Shown here piece by piece: positions 1-7,278 of a DNA stretch of 25,116 nt (positions are counted from its first letter, which is position 1; every line of letters starts with the position of its first letter). The stretch lies in NCBI GenBank assembly GCA_016650355.1, contig JAENVX010000228.1, forward strand, positions 1-25,116. The letters are read 5' to 3'. Made by a program: the position numbers and the translations under genes. The stretch comes from Bacteroidia bacterium (GTDB taxonomy: Bacteria; Bacteroidota; Bacteroidia; Cytophagales; Cyclobacteriaceae). Under the pieces are notes generated by a model. That model was not told where the DNA came from. It was given only the letters and a program-made list of their open reading frames with translations, and searched no databases.

Positions 1-1829
1 TCACAACATGTACTGTAAGAGATGATAGGACCTATACCATAAAAGTATCGCCTTCATTTACACTTACTGGCACTGATCCACTTGGCTGCGGACTTGCCAA
101 TGGAACTCTACAACTTAATTTACTTACATCAGCTCCGGCTGGCGGCCCCTACTCTTTCTTTGTATCTGGTGCAGGGGGCTTTAACGATCAACAGATTGAT
201 CAAACCGCACCGAATACTATTAATTACAACAATCCCGCTAATCTGATACCGGCTGGTACTTATTCAGGCATTGTAACTGACCAGATTTCTGGCTGCACGA
301 TTTCAACATCCATCGGATTGAGTGATGCGACTTACACACCAACTGCAGCGACCGCATTACCAAATTGCGATCCTGTCGTTGTAAATGTTACTTCAAATGC
401 ACCTGTTGCTTCGTTGCCATTATCCTACACAATTACTGATGGCGCAACGGGAACAGTAATAGGACCCACAGCATCCGCAACCGTAAATTTTAGTACACCA
501 GGTCTTGCTGCAGGAAATTATGTAATCGAATTAACAGATAATACTGGATGTATCTCAACGATCAATCAGGCCATAACACCCGATGCCCCGGTCACAATAA
601 CACTTACCCCAGATGCGTGCGCAATTCCAGCGACCATTACCGGCTCAGGAGCAACAACCTATTCATGGACAGGTCCCGGGCTGGCTGGTCCATTTTCGGG
701 AGCGATCCTTTCAATTCCGGCAGGGCAAGCTGGATTACTTACATATACTGTTACAGCAACAGCACCTGGTCAATGCCCGGCAACGCAGCCTGTGGATATA
801 ACAGTTGACCCCATAAATCCAAACTTCACACAAAGTGATGCATGTCAAACAGCGGTTATTTTGACAGCCACACCTGTTGGAAATTATACCTATCAATGGA
901 CAAGAGGCGGAGTTCTCCAACCGACTTTACTAGGTTCCTCCATTTCTTTAGGACTTGTTGATAATGGAAGTTCTTATAGCGTAAATGTGTTTAACACCGT
1001 GAATGGTTGCACAGTGTCTTCCCCTGCCAAGATTGCCAATGTTGTAGGGCCAATTAATGCTGCACTTACTTCAACTCCACCTTGTTTGGATGAGCAACCC
1101 TTTACACTTACTGCTAGTACAACCGCAACCGGAGTGAGCTACGCCTGGTCGCTTAATGGAACATTAATATCACCGGCAGTGACAACACCCGCAACCAATC
1201 AAAGTGTTGAAGGCACTTATAAAGTAGACATTTCTAAGTCTGTTTGTACAACTTCAGCCCAGCTTCAAATTACAAGAGCTCCGCTGCCAGTTGGAGACCT
1301 TCCCAATCGAGTCATCATTTGCAATGATCCTGATAACAAAGACATAGCCTCCTCCAGGATAGATTTAGATCCAGGCTCTTTTCCGTCCTATAATTGGATT
1401 AAAAACGAATTGACGCTTAATTATACCAACCGGGTTTATACCGCAGACAGTGAAGGTTTCTATAAAGTAATGCTGACCAATTCCTTTGGTTGCATTGCAC
1501 CAGATGAGACAGAGGTTCTTAATCAATGTCTGCCAAAAATAGATGCGCCAAATGCCTTCCGACCATCCAGTGGGCAGGCTGCTAATAAAGATTTTTATGT
1601 TTTCTCATTTTTCATTACCGATGAGTTTCAAATTTTCATCTACAATCGCTGGGGCGAAATGATTTTTGAATCAAAGGATCGGAATTTTAAGTGGAACGGA
1701 GGATACCAAAATAATTCAGGTCAACCTTTGCCAGGGGGGGCTTACGCCTATGTCATTAAATACATTAGCTCTTTCCGTCCTGATAAGGGAATTCAGGAAA
1801 AACACGGAGGCGTTGCATTGATTAGGTAA
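1..1829 (+). CDS. T9SS-secreted repeat protein, C-terminal part (5' end outside window)
   Basis: The reading frame is open from base 3 with no stop, so this is the last 608 residues of a larger protein; the TTG at 318 is only an internal codon. The visible part is a chain of Ig/PKD/SprB-like modules of roughly 80-100 residues. Several end in a recurring pattern of the type G-x-Y-x-V-x-x-T-D-x-x-G-C, seen near GTYSGIVTDQISGC and NYVIELTDNTGC. The last ~95 residues form a type B T9SS sorting domain (gliding-motility-associated C-terminal family): PNAFRP, then IYNRWGEMIFES, a W-N-G motif, PGGAYAYVIKY and terminal GGVALIR. Family knowledge says such proteins cross the outer membrane by T9SS and are released or held at the surface, often as adhesins. 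A run of seven G (1734-1740) lies inside the sorting domain. Specific ligand unknown. Confidence 0.9.
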   Translation, partial: TTCTVRDDRTYTIKVSPSFTLTGTDPLGCGLANGTLQLNLLTSAPAGGPYSFFVSGAGGFNDQQIDQTAPNTINYNNPANLIPAGTYSGIVTDQISGCTISTSIGLSDATYTPTAATALPNCDPVVVNVTSNAPVASLPLSYTITDGATGTVIGPTASATVNFSTPGLAAGNYVIELTDNTGCISTINQAITPDAPVTITLTPDACAIPATITGSGATTYSWTGPGLAGPFSGAILSIPAGQAGLLTYTVTATAPGQCPATQPVDITVDPINPNFTQSDACQTAVILTATPVGNYTYQWTRGGVLQPTLLGSSISLGLVDNGSSYSVNVFNTVNGCTVSSPAKIANVVGPINAALTSTPPCLDEQPFTLTASTTATGVSYAWSLNGTLISPAVTTPATNQSVEGTYKVDISKSVCTTSAQLQITRAPLPVGDLPNRVIICNDPDNKDIASSRIDLDPGSFPSYNWIKNELTLNYTNRVYTADSEGFYKVMLTNSFGCIAPDETEVLNQCLPKIDAPNAFRPSSGQAANKDFYVFSFFITDEFQIFIYNRWGEMIFESKDRNFKWNGGYQNNSGQPLPGGAYAYVIKYISSFRPDKGIQEKHGGVALIR

Positions 1830-1906
1830 TGCACTTTGTAAACTCATAAATGAGCACTACCTTCAATGTAAATTAGCATTCATTTCGTTTAATCCGTAAT
1901 CAAATC

Positions 1907-2269
1907 ATGAAAACAAATTACAAATACATTTTTATAGCATTACTGTTCTACACTGTAATCCTTGCTAATGAGGCACATGCTCAACTTATCAAAACCTCTT
2001 TGACCGTCACCGTAAGGGATGATTTGGGCAATACCGTGAAAGGGGCAAGCGTGATGTTGTTTGAACAAGAAGCTGATTATTTAGTTGAGAAGAATTCCGC
2101 TGCGGAAGGCATTACCGATGATAAGGGTATTGTGAAATTTAAAAACCTAAAGGCGATGCCTTATTATGTATTGGCAAGGACAGATGAAAAAGACAATGCT
2201 GGTGGTGGTGAACAAACGGGGAAACTGGAAGAGAAGAAATTTAACAAAGTCACAATAGTGATACAATAA
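1907..2269 (+). CDS. Small secreted protein with carboxypeptidase-regulatory-like fold
   Basis: 120 residues starting at ATG. Residues 1-26 look like a Sec signal peptide: K-rich start, hydrophobic core IFIALLFYTVILA, and an A-H-A-Q cleavage context. The mature part begins with LTVTVRDDLGNTVKGASVMLF, continues with GITDDKGIVKFKNL, and ends in a beta strand (KVTIVIQ). This is the pattern of the carboxypeptidase regulatory-like / CNA-B-like beta sandwich, in which a D-x-x-G-x-x-V-x-G-A-x-V strand is followed by T-D-x-x-G. It stands 77 bp after the T9SS protein and 45 bp before the NUDIX gene. It lacks a T9SS tail, so it is probably periplasmic. No enzyme motif is visible; a structural or binding role is inferred. 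Confidence 0.75.
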   Translation: MKTNYKYIFIALLFYTVILANEAHAQLIKTSLTVTVRDDLGNTVKGASVMLFEQEADYLVEKNSAAEGITDDKGIVKFKNLKAMPYYVLARTDEKDNAGGGEQTGKLEEKKFNKVTIVIQ

Positions 2270-2314
2270 GAAGCCAAGCATCGTTTCCGGATCACGACCT
2301 TTCTCGTTTCTTCA

Positions 2315-2845
2315 GTGAATAGAACTCAATTACTTCAGGAATTACAATCCTACCAGACTTCCTTTGTTGAAGAAAAGGGATATATCAATTCATTTCTTCA
2401 CTTATTAAAAGACACAGATGCCTTTCAGCGGACCCATCTGCCTGGTCATATCACGGGCTCTGCCTGGATCGTTAATTCAGATAAAACCAAAGCCTTATTA
2501 GTTCACCATGCCAAGTTGAACAGGTGGCTTCAACCGGGTGGCCATGCTGATGGAGATGAAAATGTTTTGCAGGTGGCATTACGTGAGGCAGAAGAGGAGA
2601 CTGGACTGAAACAGTTATCTGTATTGAAAAATAATATTTTTGATCTCGATATTCATACCATCCCAAACAGAAAAGATTTTCCAGAACATCTTCACTATGA
2701 TATTCGCTTTTTGGTAAAGGCTGACGAGAGCGAACAAATTATTGTAAGTGAAGAATCACACGATGTAAAGTGGATTCAGTTATCAGCTTTAGAATCTTAT
2801 AATAATGAGACTTCTATTATAAGGTTGAAGCAGAAATTACTTTGA
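2315..2845 (+). CDS. NUDIX hydrolase
   Basis: 176 residues, GTG start at 2315; no in-frame ATG precedes it before the upstream stop. The full Nudix box G-x5-E-x7-R-E-U-x-E-E-x-G-U is intact at residues 76-98 (G76, E82, R90-E91, E94-E95, G97, L98), so the metal-binding catalytic helix should work. The region before it (residues 45-75, GSAWIVNSDKTKALLVHHAK...WLQPGGH) is the usual Nudix beta sheet. The N-terminal ~40 residues are helical and typical of a clade of cytoplasmic Nudix proteins of unassigned substrate. Family members hydrolyse nucleoside diphosphates linked to another moiety. The 3' end overlaps by 9 bp the tail of a small membrane protein gene on the other strand. Confidence 0.9.
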   Translation: MNRTQLLQELQSYQTSFVEEKGYINSFLHLLKDTDAFQRTHLPGHITGSAWIVNSDKTKALLVHHAKLNRWLQPGGHADGDENVLQVALREAEEETGLKQLSVLKNNIFDLDIHTIPNRKDFPEHLHYDIRFLVKADESEQIIVSEESHDVKWIQLSALESYNNETSIIRLKQKLL

Positions 2846-2998
2846 GCCTATCAGCAACATTCCAAATCCAATAACCACCATCCAGAATCTATAGGGCGAT
2901 AAAAAAGGAATAATGACGATCTGAAGTTGCATTAGTACCGCTAACAGTACAACGACAACTGCTATGCCCTTAAGAATTGATCTTGTTTTATTACTCAT
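2837..2998 (-). CDS. 53-residue two-helix membrane protein
   Basis: Small ORF starting at ATG (2998) and stopping with TAA (2837). The protein starts MSNKTRSILKGI, has a hydrophobic helix around residues 11-34 (V-V-V-V-L-L-A-V-L core, ending I-I-P-F-L), a short S-P-Y-R turn at 34-37, and a second helix at 38-51 (FWMVVIGFGMLLIG), ending S-K. A positive N terminus and a short loop suggest a hairpin in the inner membrane with both ends in the cytoplasm. A good Bacteroidota promoter (TTG, 19 bp, TACCTTTT) ends only a few bases before the ATG, which supports expression. The gene lies tail to tail with the NUDIX gene and overlaps it by 9 bp. I recognise no named family. Function unknown. Confidence 0.7.
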   Translation of the reverse strand: MSNKTRSILKGIAVVVVLLAVLMQLQIVIIPFLSPYRFWMVVIGFGMLLIGSK

Positions 2999-3006
2999 AC
3001 GATTAT

Positions 3007-3036
3007 AAAAGGTAAGTCACAAAGCCCTAAAACCAA
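3007..3036 (-). promoter_or_regulatory. Bacteroidota-type promoter for the 53-residue membrane protein
   Basis: On the minus strand a TTG (-33 element, 3034-3036) is followed after exactly 19 bp by TACCTTTT (3007-3014), a 7 of 8 match to TAnnTTTG. The predicted transcription start near 3001-3003 leaves only about 3-5 nt before the ATG at 2998, i.e. a nearly leaderless transcript. Found by eye; no start-site data. Confidence 0.5.
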
Positions 3037-3104
3037 GTCACAAAATAATCGTTTATTATCAGCTTTGTATAAACACGCGTGAATATTTACATAAACTAAT
3101 TTAA

Positions 3105-3112
3105 TAGCTTTG
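3105..3112 (+). promoter_or_regulatory. Possible -7 element for tsaC
   Basis: TAGCTTTG matches TAnnTTTG exactly and lies 6 bp before the chosen ATG of tsaC (3119), so transcription would start almost at the start codon. No good TTG stands at the usual 19-21 bp distance upstream, so this is weaker than the other promoters. Confidence 0.3.
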
Positions 3113-3118
3113 CCAGCC

Positions 3119-4066
3119 ATGGCAGAAATTGGCAAAGACATACTTAAGGCAAAGACTCTTCTGGAACAAGGAGAACTGGTGGCTATCCCCACTGAAACAG
3201 TCTATGGCCTAGCAGGTAATGCGCTTAATAAATTATCAGTTGCCAAAATATTTCAAGTAAAAGACAGACCACAGTTCGATCCATTGATTGTGCACGTGCC
3301 AAATCTGGAGTTTGCGAAAAGCTATGTTTACGAAATTCCTAGCAAAGCAGAACTCCTGACAAAACATTTCTGGCCTGGTCCGCTAACACTATTGTTAAAC
3401 CGGAAATCTACAATACCAGATCTGGTCACCTCAGGATTAGATACCGTAGGAATTCGTTCCCCAGATCATACCTTAACAAGAGAACTTTTAACATCATTAA
3501 CCTTCCCTTTAGCTGCACCCAGTGCCAACCCATTTGGCTATATAAGCCCAACCAGACCCGAACATGTGAACGAGCAACTCGGTGATAAGATTTCCTATAT
3601 TTTGGATGGAGGGGTTTGCAAAGTTGGCATTGAATCAACGATTGTTGGTTTTGAAAATGGTCGTGTCATCGTGTATCGCATGGGAGGATTGAGTGTAGAG
3701 TCTATTGAAAAAGTCGTGGGGAAAGTTTCTGTTGAACTCAATTCCAGTTCTAATCCCAAAGCACCCGGGCAATTAAGAGCGCATTATGCACCAAATAAGA
3801 AAATTATTCTTGGCCAATTACAGGACTTAATAAAAAAATACGATAGTAAACCGTTCGGTATTCTTTCTTTTCAAACCGATTATCAATCTAAACATCAATT
3901 CATCTTAGCTCCTTCTGGTAAGATTGAAGAGGCTGCACATAACCTATTTGAAGGACTGAGAATACTGGATAAGATGCCAGTACAAACAATTTTAGCCGAA
4001 CTTGTTCCTGACATTGGACTTGGACGAGCAATCAACGATAGATTAAAAAGGGCCGCAGCGAATTGA
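3119..4066 (+). CDS. tsaC: L-threonylcarbamoyladenylate synthase, Sua5 type
   Basis: Cytoplasmic enzyme that makes threonylcarbamoyl-AMP from threonine, bicarbonate and ATP, the first step of t6A37 modification of tRNAs reading ANN codons. The ATG at 3119 is preferred over the TTG at 3110, giving 315 residues. The YrdC/Sua5 catalytic domain covers about residues 5-195: PTETVYGL at 24-31, the K-D-R-P substrate motif at 48-51, PLIVHV after it, then the SAPSANPFG-like stretch and a G-I-E-S-T-I motif. The A-P-G-Q-L-R-A-H-Y-A-P linker and the C-terminal ~110-residue Rossmann-like domain mark it as the longer Sua5 form rather than short TsaC/YrdC. It is followed by an AT-rich stem-loop and pfkA, about 110 bp downstream. 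Confidence 0.93.
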   Translation: MAEIGKDILKAKTLLEQGELVAIPTETVYGLAGNALNKLSVAKIFQVKDRPQFDPLIVHVPNLEFAKSYVYEIPSKAELLTKHFWPGPLTLLLNRKSTIPDLVTSGLDTVGIRSPDHTLTRELLTSLTFPLAAPSANPFGYISPTRPEHVNEQLGDKISYILDGGVCKVGIESTIVGFENGRVIVYRMGGLSVESIEKVVGKVSVELNSSSNPKAPGQLRAHYAPNKKIILGQLQDLIKKYDSKPFGILSFQTDYQSKHQFILAPSGKIEEAAHNLFEGLRILDKMPVQTILAELVPDIGLGRAINDRLKRAAAN

Positions 4067-4085
4067 TTTTTTCATCTTAAACCAA

Positions 4086-4114
4086 AATCAAAATCTTTAA
4101 ATTGGATTTTGATT
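4086..4114 (+). repeat. Perfect 10-bp inverted repeat between tsaC and pfkA
   Basis: AATCAAAATC (4086-4095) and GATTTTGATT (4105-4114) are perfect inverse complements around a 9-nt AT-rich loop. It lies 19 bp after the tsaC stop and 63 bp before the pfkA ATG. There is no T-run after it, so it is not a classical terminator; an attenuator, mRNA-end stabiliser or operator are alternatives. Confidence 0.5.
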
Positions 4115-4177
4115 CAAGAATTAAAGTCCAGCATCTTTCCCTTGAATCCATTATCTTTCAAGTCCAAAATATTCCAC

Positions 4178-5290
4178 ATGAAAAAAATTCTAGTACTCAC
4201 CGGTGGTGGCGATTGCCCAGGCTTAAATGCGGTGATCCGCGGTATTGCCAAACGCGCACGCAAAGAAAATCTCTCACCCAGCAGAAAAGATGACTGGGAG
4301 GTTTTCGGGAGCATCGAAGCCTTCAATGGAGTATTTAGCGAGCCACAGGAGATTATCAAACTTACAAATAAGCTAACTGCGGGGATCCATGTGAAAGGAG
4401 GAACTATTCTCAAGACAACGAATAAATCTAACCCAATAAAATATCCAGTCATCCAACCCGATGGCTCTACTAAATTTATAGACCGATCAGACGAATTGGT
4501 GAAAAAACTTAAAGAATTAAACTTTGATGCGGTCATTAATATTGGAGGCGATGGCTCTCAGAAAATCTCGAAAATTCTTTTTGGGAAAGGGGTTCCTATC
4601 ATAGGAGTTCCTAAAACAATTGATAATGATTTATCCGCCACTGACATGACGTTTGGGTTTCAAACTGCTGTTCAGATTGCGACTGATAGTTTTGATAAGC
4701 TGGTAACCACAGCAGAAAGTCATCATCGCGTAATGATCATGGAGGTAATGGGGCGCGATGCCGGTTGGATTGCATTACATACTGCAATTGCCGGTGGGGC
4801 AGAAATTTGCCTGATCCCTGAAATTCCTTATGACATCAATAAACTTGTCAGGTGGGTGGAGGCCCGTTACAAAAATGGAAGAGGCTTTGCGAATATAGTC
4901 ATCGCGGAAGGTGCCAAACCAAAAGCGGGAAGCATCACCTCATCAGCCGGAGAGAAGGGATCAGAGCACGTTCGGCTAGGTGGTGTTGCCTATCAACTTT
5001 CAAAGCAGCTAAAAGATGCGGGCTGCCAAGCTGAAATTCGCGAGACAGTTATCGGTCACGTGCAACGGGGAGGCATCCCCACGGCATTTGACAGAGTACT
5101 GGCTTCCCTATTTGGTGTAAAGGCGTTTGAGCTCGCTCTAGAAAATAAATTCGGATGCATGGTATCACTAAAAAATAATACCATCACTTCCGTGTCTCTG
5201 GAGGAAGCCACAAAAAATTCTAATTCTGTCAAAAAAGATGGTCCTTTGGTGCTGGCAGCAAAAGGTTTAGGAATTTCTTTTGGTGATTAA
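4178..5290 (+). CDS. pfkA: 6-phosphofructokinase (probably ATP-dependent, mixed-substrate clade)
   Basis: Phosphorylates fructose 6-phosphate to fructose 1,6-bisphosphate in glycolysis. The ATG at 4178 is chosen because the core strand MKKILVLTGGGDCPGLNAVI starts there; the longer frame from the TTG at 4109 overlaps the inverted repeat. 370 residues. Motifs: GGGDCPGLN at 9-17, GGDGS at 123-127, PKTIDND at 145-151 with the catalytic Asp149, EVMGRDAGW at 189-197, and AIAGGAE. Gly126 at the ATP/PPi selector position indicates ATP, but Lys146 stands where classical bacterial ATP-PFKs have Gly. This Gly + Lys combination is known from actinobacterial group III ATP-PFKs, close relatives of PPi enzymes. 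The PLP enzyme starts 22 bp downstream, probably in one transcript. Confidence 0.93.
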   Translation: MKKILVLTGGGDCPGLNAVIRGIAKRARKENLSPSRKDDWEVFGSIEAFNGVFSEPQEIIKLTNKLTAGIHVKGGTILKTTNKSNPIKYPVIQPDGSTKFIDRSDELVKKLKELNFDAVINIGGDGSQKISKILFGKGVPIIGVPKTIDNDLSATDMTFGFQTAVQIATDSFDKLVTTAESHHRVMIMEVMGRDAGWIALHTAIAGGAEICLIPEIPYDINKLVRWVEARYKNGRGFANIVIAEGAKPKAGSITSSAGEKGSEHVRLGGVAYQLSKQLKDAGCQAEIRETVIGHVQRGGIPTAFDRVLASLFGVKAFELALENKFGCMVSLKNNTITSVSLEEATKNSNSVKKDGPLVLAAKGLGISFGD

Positions 5291-5312
5291 AAGTTCTAAC
5301 CATCAAACGTGA

Positions 5313-6266
5313 ATGAGTACAATAAGTCGATTGTCTTCTCAGCGCATCGAAGAGGCATTCAATACCATCGATCGTGTATTCCTCAATTCACCACAATACG
5401 TCAATGAACCACTTAGTACCCTATTTGGCGTCAACCTTGTACTTAAAATAGAAACACTTAATCCTATTCGGTCCTTTAAAGGTCGAGGGGCAGATTGGCT
5501 TATCTCTCAAGTTGGCTCTGGCACTTTCTTGATTTGTGCGAGTGCGGGAAACTTTGGACAAGCAATGGCATATTCTTGTAGGAAGAAAAAGATCAATCTT
5601 ACGGTATATGCAAGTACAACTGCCAATAAACTTAAAATTGAACGCATGCGATCCTTTGGAGCAAATGTGATTTTGTTTGGTGCAGATTTTGATGCCGCCA
5701 AAATAGAAGCAAAACGTATCGCAACCGAAAAAGGCATTCGGTATATTGAAGATAGCCAGGACATTGAAACCGTTGAAGGTGCAGGAACTATTGGCATAGA
5801 GCTACTTCAATGTGCAAATTCTTTTGATGCACTGTTGATACCATTAGGAAACGGAGCGATGATAAATGGCATTGCTTGCGTTTATAAAAGTCAAAGCCCC
5901 AAGACAAGAATTATTGCAGTTCAAGCAAAAGGAGCTAGTGCTATGGTAGAATCCTGGCAGAGCGGAACCTTAATAAATCATGATATCGTTAACACAATCG
6001 CTGATGGTATTGCAGTTCGCTTACCTGTGGCGCAAGCACTGGAAGATATGAAAGGACTTGTTGACGAAGCTATTCTGGTCAAAGAAGAATCAATTGTCAC
6101 CGCGATGAAATTAATTCATACACATTGTGGAATCGTTGTCGAGCCTTCCGGTGTAGTTGGTGTTGCTGCCATTTTGGAACACCCTGATAGATTTAGAGGA
6201 CAAACAGTTGGCGCAGTTATTTGTGGCGGCAATCTTACCCAAGAACAAATGGATAATTGGCTATAA
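5313..6266 (+). CDS. PLP-dependent enzyme, threonine/serine dehydratase-like
   Basis: 317 residues of the fold II PLP family (tryptophan synthase beta superfamily), with only the catalytic domain and no ACT/regulatory tail. The PLP Schiff-base Lys56 lies in PIRSFKGRGA (51-60). SAGNFGQ (77-83) is the substrate carboxylate loop, which in threonine dehydratases reads SAGNHAQG. The phosphate-binding glycine loop is G-N-G-A-M (179-183) rather than the usual G-G-G-G-L, and CGGNL lies near the C terminus. Dehydratases of this class deaminate threonine or serine to 2-oxobutyrate or pyruvate; the altered loops mean a different amino acid substrate is possible. It lies 22 bp after pfkA and is followed by a terminator. 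Confidence 0.85.
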   Translation: MSTISRLSSQRIEEAFNTIDRVFLNSPQYVNEPLSTLFGVNLVLKIETLNPIRSFKGRGADWLISQVGSGTFLICASAGNFGQAMAYSCRKKKINLTVYASTTANKLKIERMRSFGANVILFGADFDAAKIEAKRIATEKGIRYIEDSQDIETVEGAGTIGIELLQCANSFDALLIPLGNGAMINGIACVYKSQSPKTRIIAVQAKGASAMVESWQSGTLINHDIVNTIADGIAVRLPVAQALEDMKGLVDEAILVKEESIVTAMKLIHTHCGIVVEPSGVVGVAAILEHPDRFRGQTVGAVICGGNLTQEQMDNWL

Positions 6267-6271
6267 TTTCC

Positions 6272-6296
6272 ATTGAACTAGTGTTCAATATTTTTT
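6272..6296 (+). terminator. Rho-independent terminator of the tsaC-pfkA-PLP enzyme unit
   Basis: ATTGAAC (6272-6278), loop TAGT, GTTCAAT (6283-6289), then A and six T. It sits 5 bp after the stop of the PLP enzyme and just before the end of the convergent transglutaminase gene. The T-run is only on the plus-strand side. Confidence 0.7.
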
Positions 6297-6301
6297 AGTT
6301 T

Positions 6302-7261
6302 TCATTGTTGCTGTTGCTGCATCTGAAGGTATGCCAAATAAGAATTCTTAGGTACTCCATCTTCGCCTTCACTTTTTGAAATAAAGACTGGATCTATTGC
6401 CTCTGCTTCATCAAATGAGATCGTGCTAAATTTCACAGTTACTTCCAATGTATGTTTTAGAGCCCCTTTGTAAGTTCCCTTTACTGGCGTGCAGTCACTA
6501 AAATTTCTGCCTGTAGCTACCCTTACATGTCGCTCACCTGCCATACATTTATTGGTTGGATCAATTCCCACCCAACCTGCTTCTGGTAACCATACCTCTG
6601 CCCATGCATGCGTTGCCCCCTCTCCTCGCCAGGTGCTACTTCCAGGACAAATGTAACCGCTGACATATCTGCTGGGCACCCCCATCAACCGCACCATAAA
6701 CAATAGAAGATGCGCGAAATCCTGGCAAACACCAGCTTTTAATTTCCATATCTCATCAATATTAGTTTCTACTGTGGTAACGCCTTTTTCATAGGTGAAA
6801 TTTTTATAGATGTATTCCGATAGCGCAAGAATACTGTCTAGCGGGTGCTTGTCCTTTTTCATTATTTCACCAACCGCTCTTTTCAAATCAAGCTCACAAG
6901 TCGCTTGTTCGGCCTTCACGTAATCATGAAATCCAAATTGAACCTGGTCACTCTGAATTTTATCCCAAACTTCGCCAGGCTTACTATTTCGTTGCAACTC
7001 TGGTTTTGGCAACATTTCTACTGCTAATAAACTCTCAATCCACAATTCCTCATGTGGAACAATGAGTGAGAAAAAACCCGTTGTATTTCCAAAATAATCC
7101 GACAGAGTGTGAATCACCGGTTGTTGGGTAACATTAATCTGTTGCTCTATCACCTTCTGAAATTCATCTTCTAACGGATACAGTTTTATTTCGCTAACAG
7201 CATCTATAACAAAACTTGAATATCGATAGTGTGTGCGATGGCGAATATAAAAAACAGGCAT
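6302..7261 (-). CDS. Transglutaminase-like protein of the ATP-grasp/alpha-E cassette
   Basis: 319 residues, ATG start. Residues 1-85 form the bacterial transglutaminase N-terminal beta domain (FYIRHRTHYRYSS...EIKLYP, SDYFGN). Residues ~140-245 carry the papain-like transglutaminase core with the full triad: Cys179 in GVCQDFAH, His218 in GATHAWAEVW and Asp234 in GIDPTN. The protein ends in a glutamine run (QMQQQQQ). Family members act as transglutaminases, peptidases or amidases on isopeptide or amide bonds. The start lies 17 bp after the stop of the alpha-E gene, so the two are clearly in one operon. No signal peptide, so cytoplasmic. A role in cutting or transferring the amide made by the ATP-grasp partner is inferred from context only. 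Confidence 0.9.
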   Translation of the reverse strand: MPVFYIRHRTHYRYSSFVIDAVSEIKLYPLEDEFQKVIEQQINVTQQPVIHTLSDYFGNTTGFFSLIVPHEELWIESLLAVEMLPKPELQRNSKPGEVWDKIQSDQVQFGFHDYVKAEQATCELDLKRAVGEIMKKDKHPLDSILALSEYIYKNFTYEKGVTTVETNIDEIWKLKAGVCQDFAHLLLFMVRLMGVPSRYVSGYICPGSSTWRGEGATHAWAEVWLPEAGWVGIDPTNKCMAGERHVRVATGRNFSDCTPVKGTYKGALKHTLEVTVKFSTISFDEAEAIDPVFISKSEGEDGVPKNSYLAYLQMQQQQQ

Positions 7262-7278
7262 ACTACGCTGAGGGAACT

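Noticed and set aside
1840..1860. CTCAT-AA-ATGAG as terminator of the T9SS gene
   Set aside because: Only five base pairs with a two-base loop and no T-run, too weak to call.
3058..3066. CAGCTTTG as a second -7 element upstream of tsaC
   Set aside because: No -33 element at a suitable distance, and the following TAGCTTTG is a better match nearer the start codon.
2995..3192. 65-residue minus-strand frame overlapping the tsaC start
   Set aside because: It overlaps the promoter of the small membrane protein and the tsaC start and resembles no protein; it is a chance frame.
4114..4536. 140-residue minus-strand frame across pfkA
   Set aside because: Fully antisense to the conserved N-terminal half of pfkA; a shadow of coding codons.
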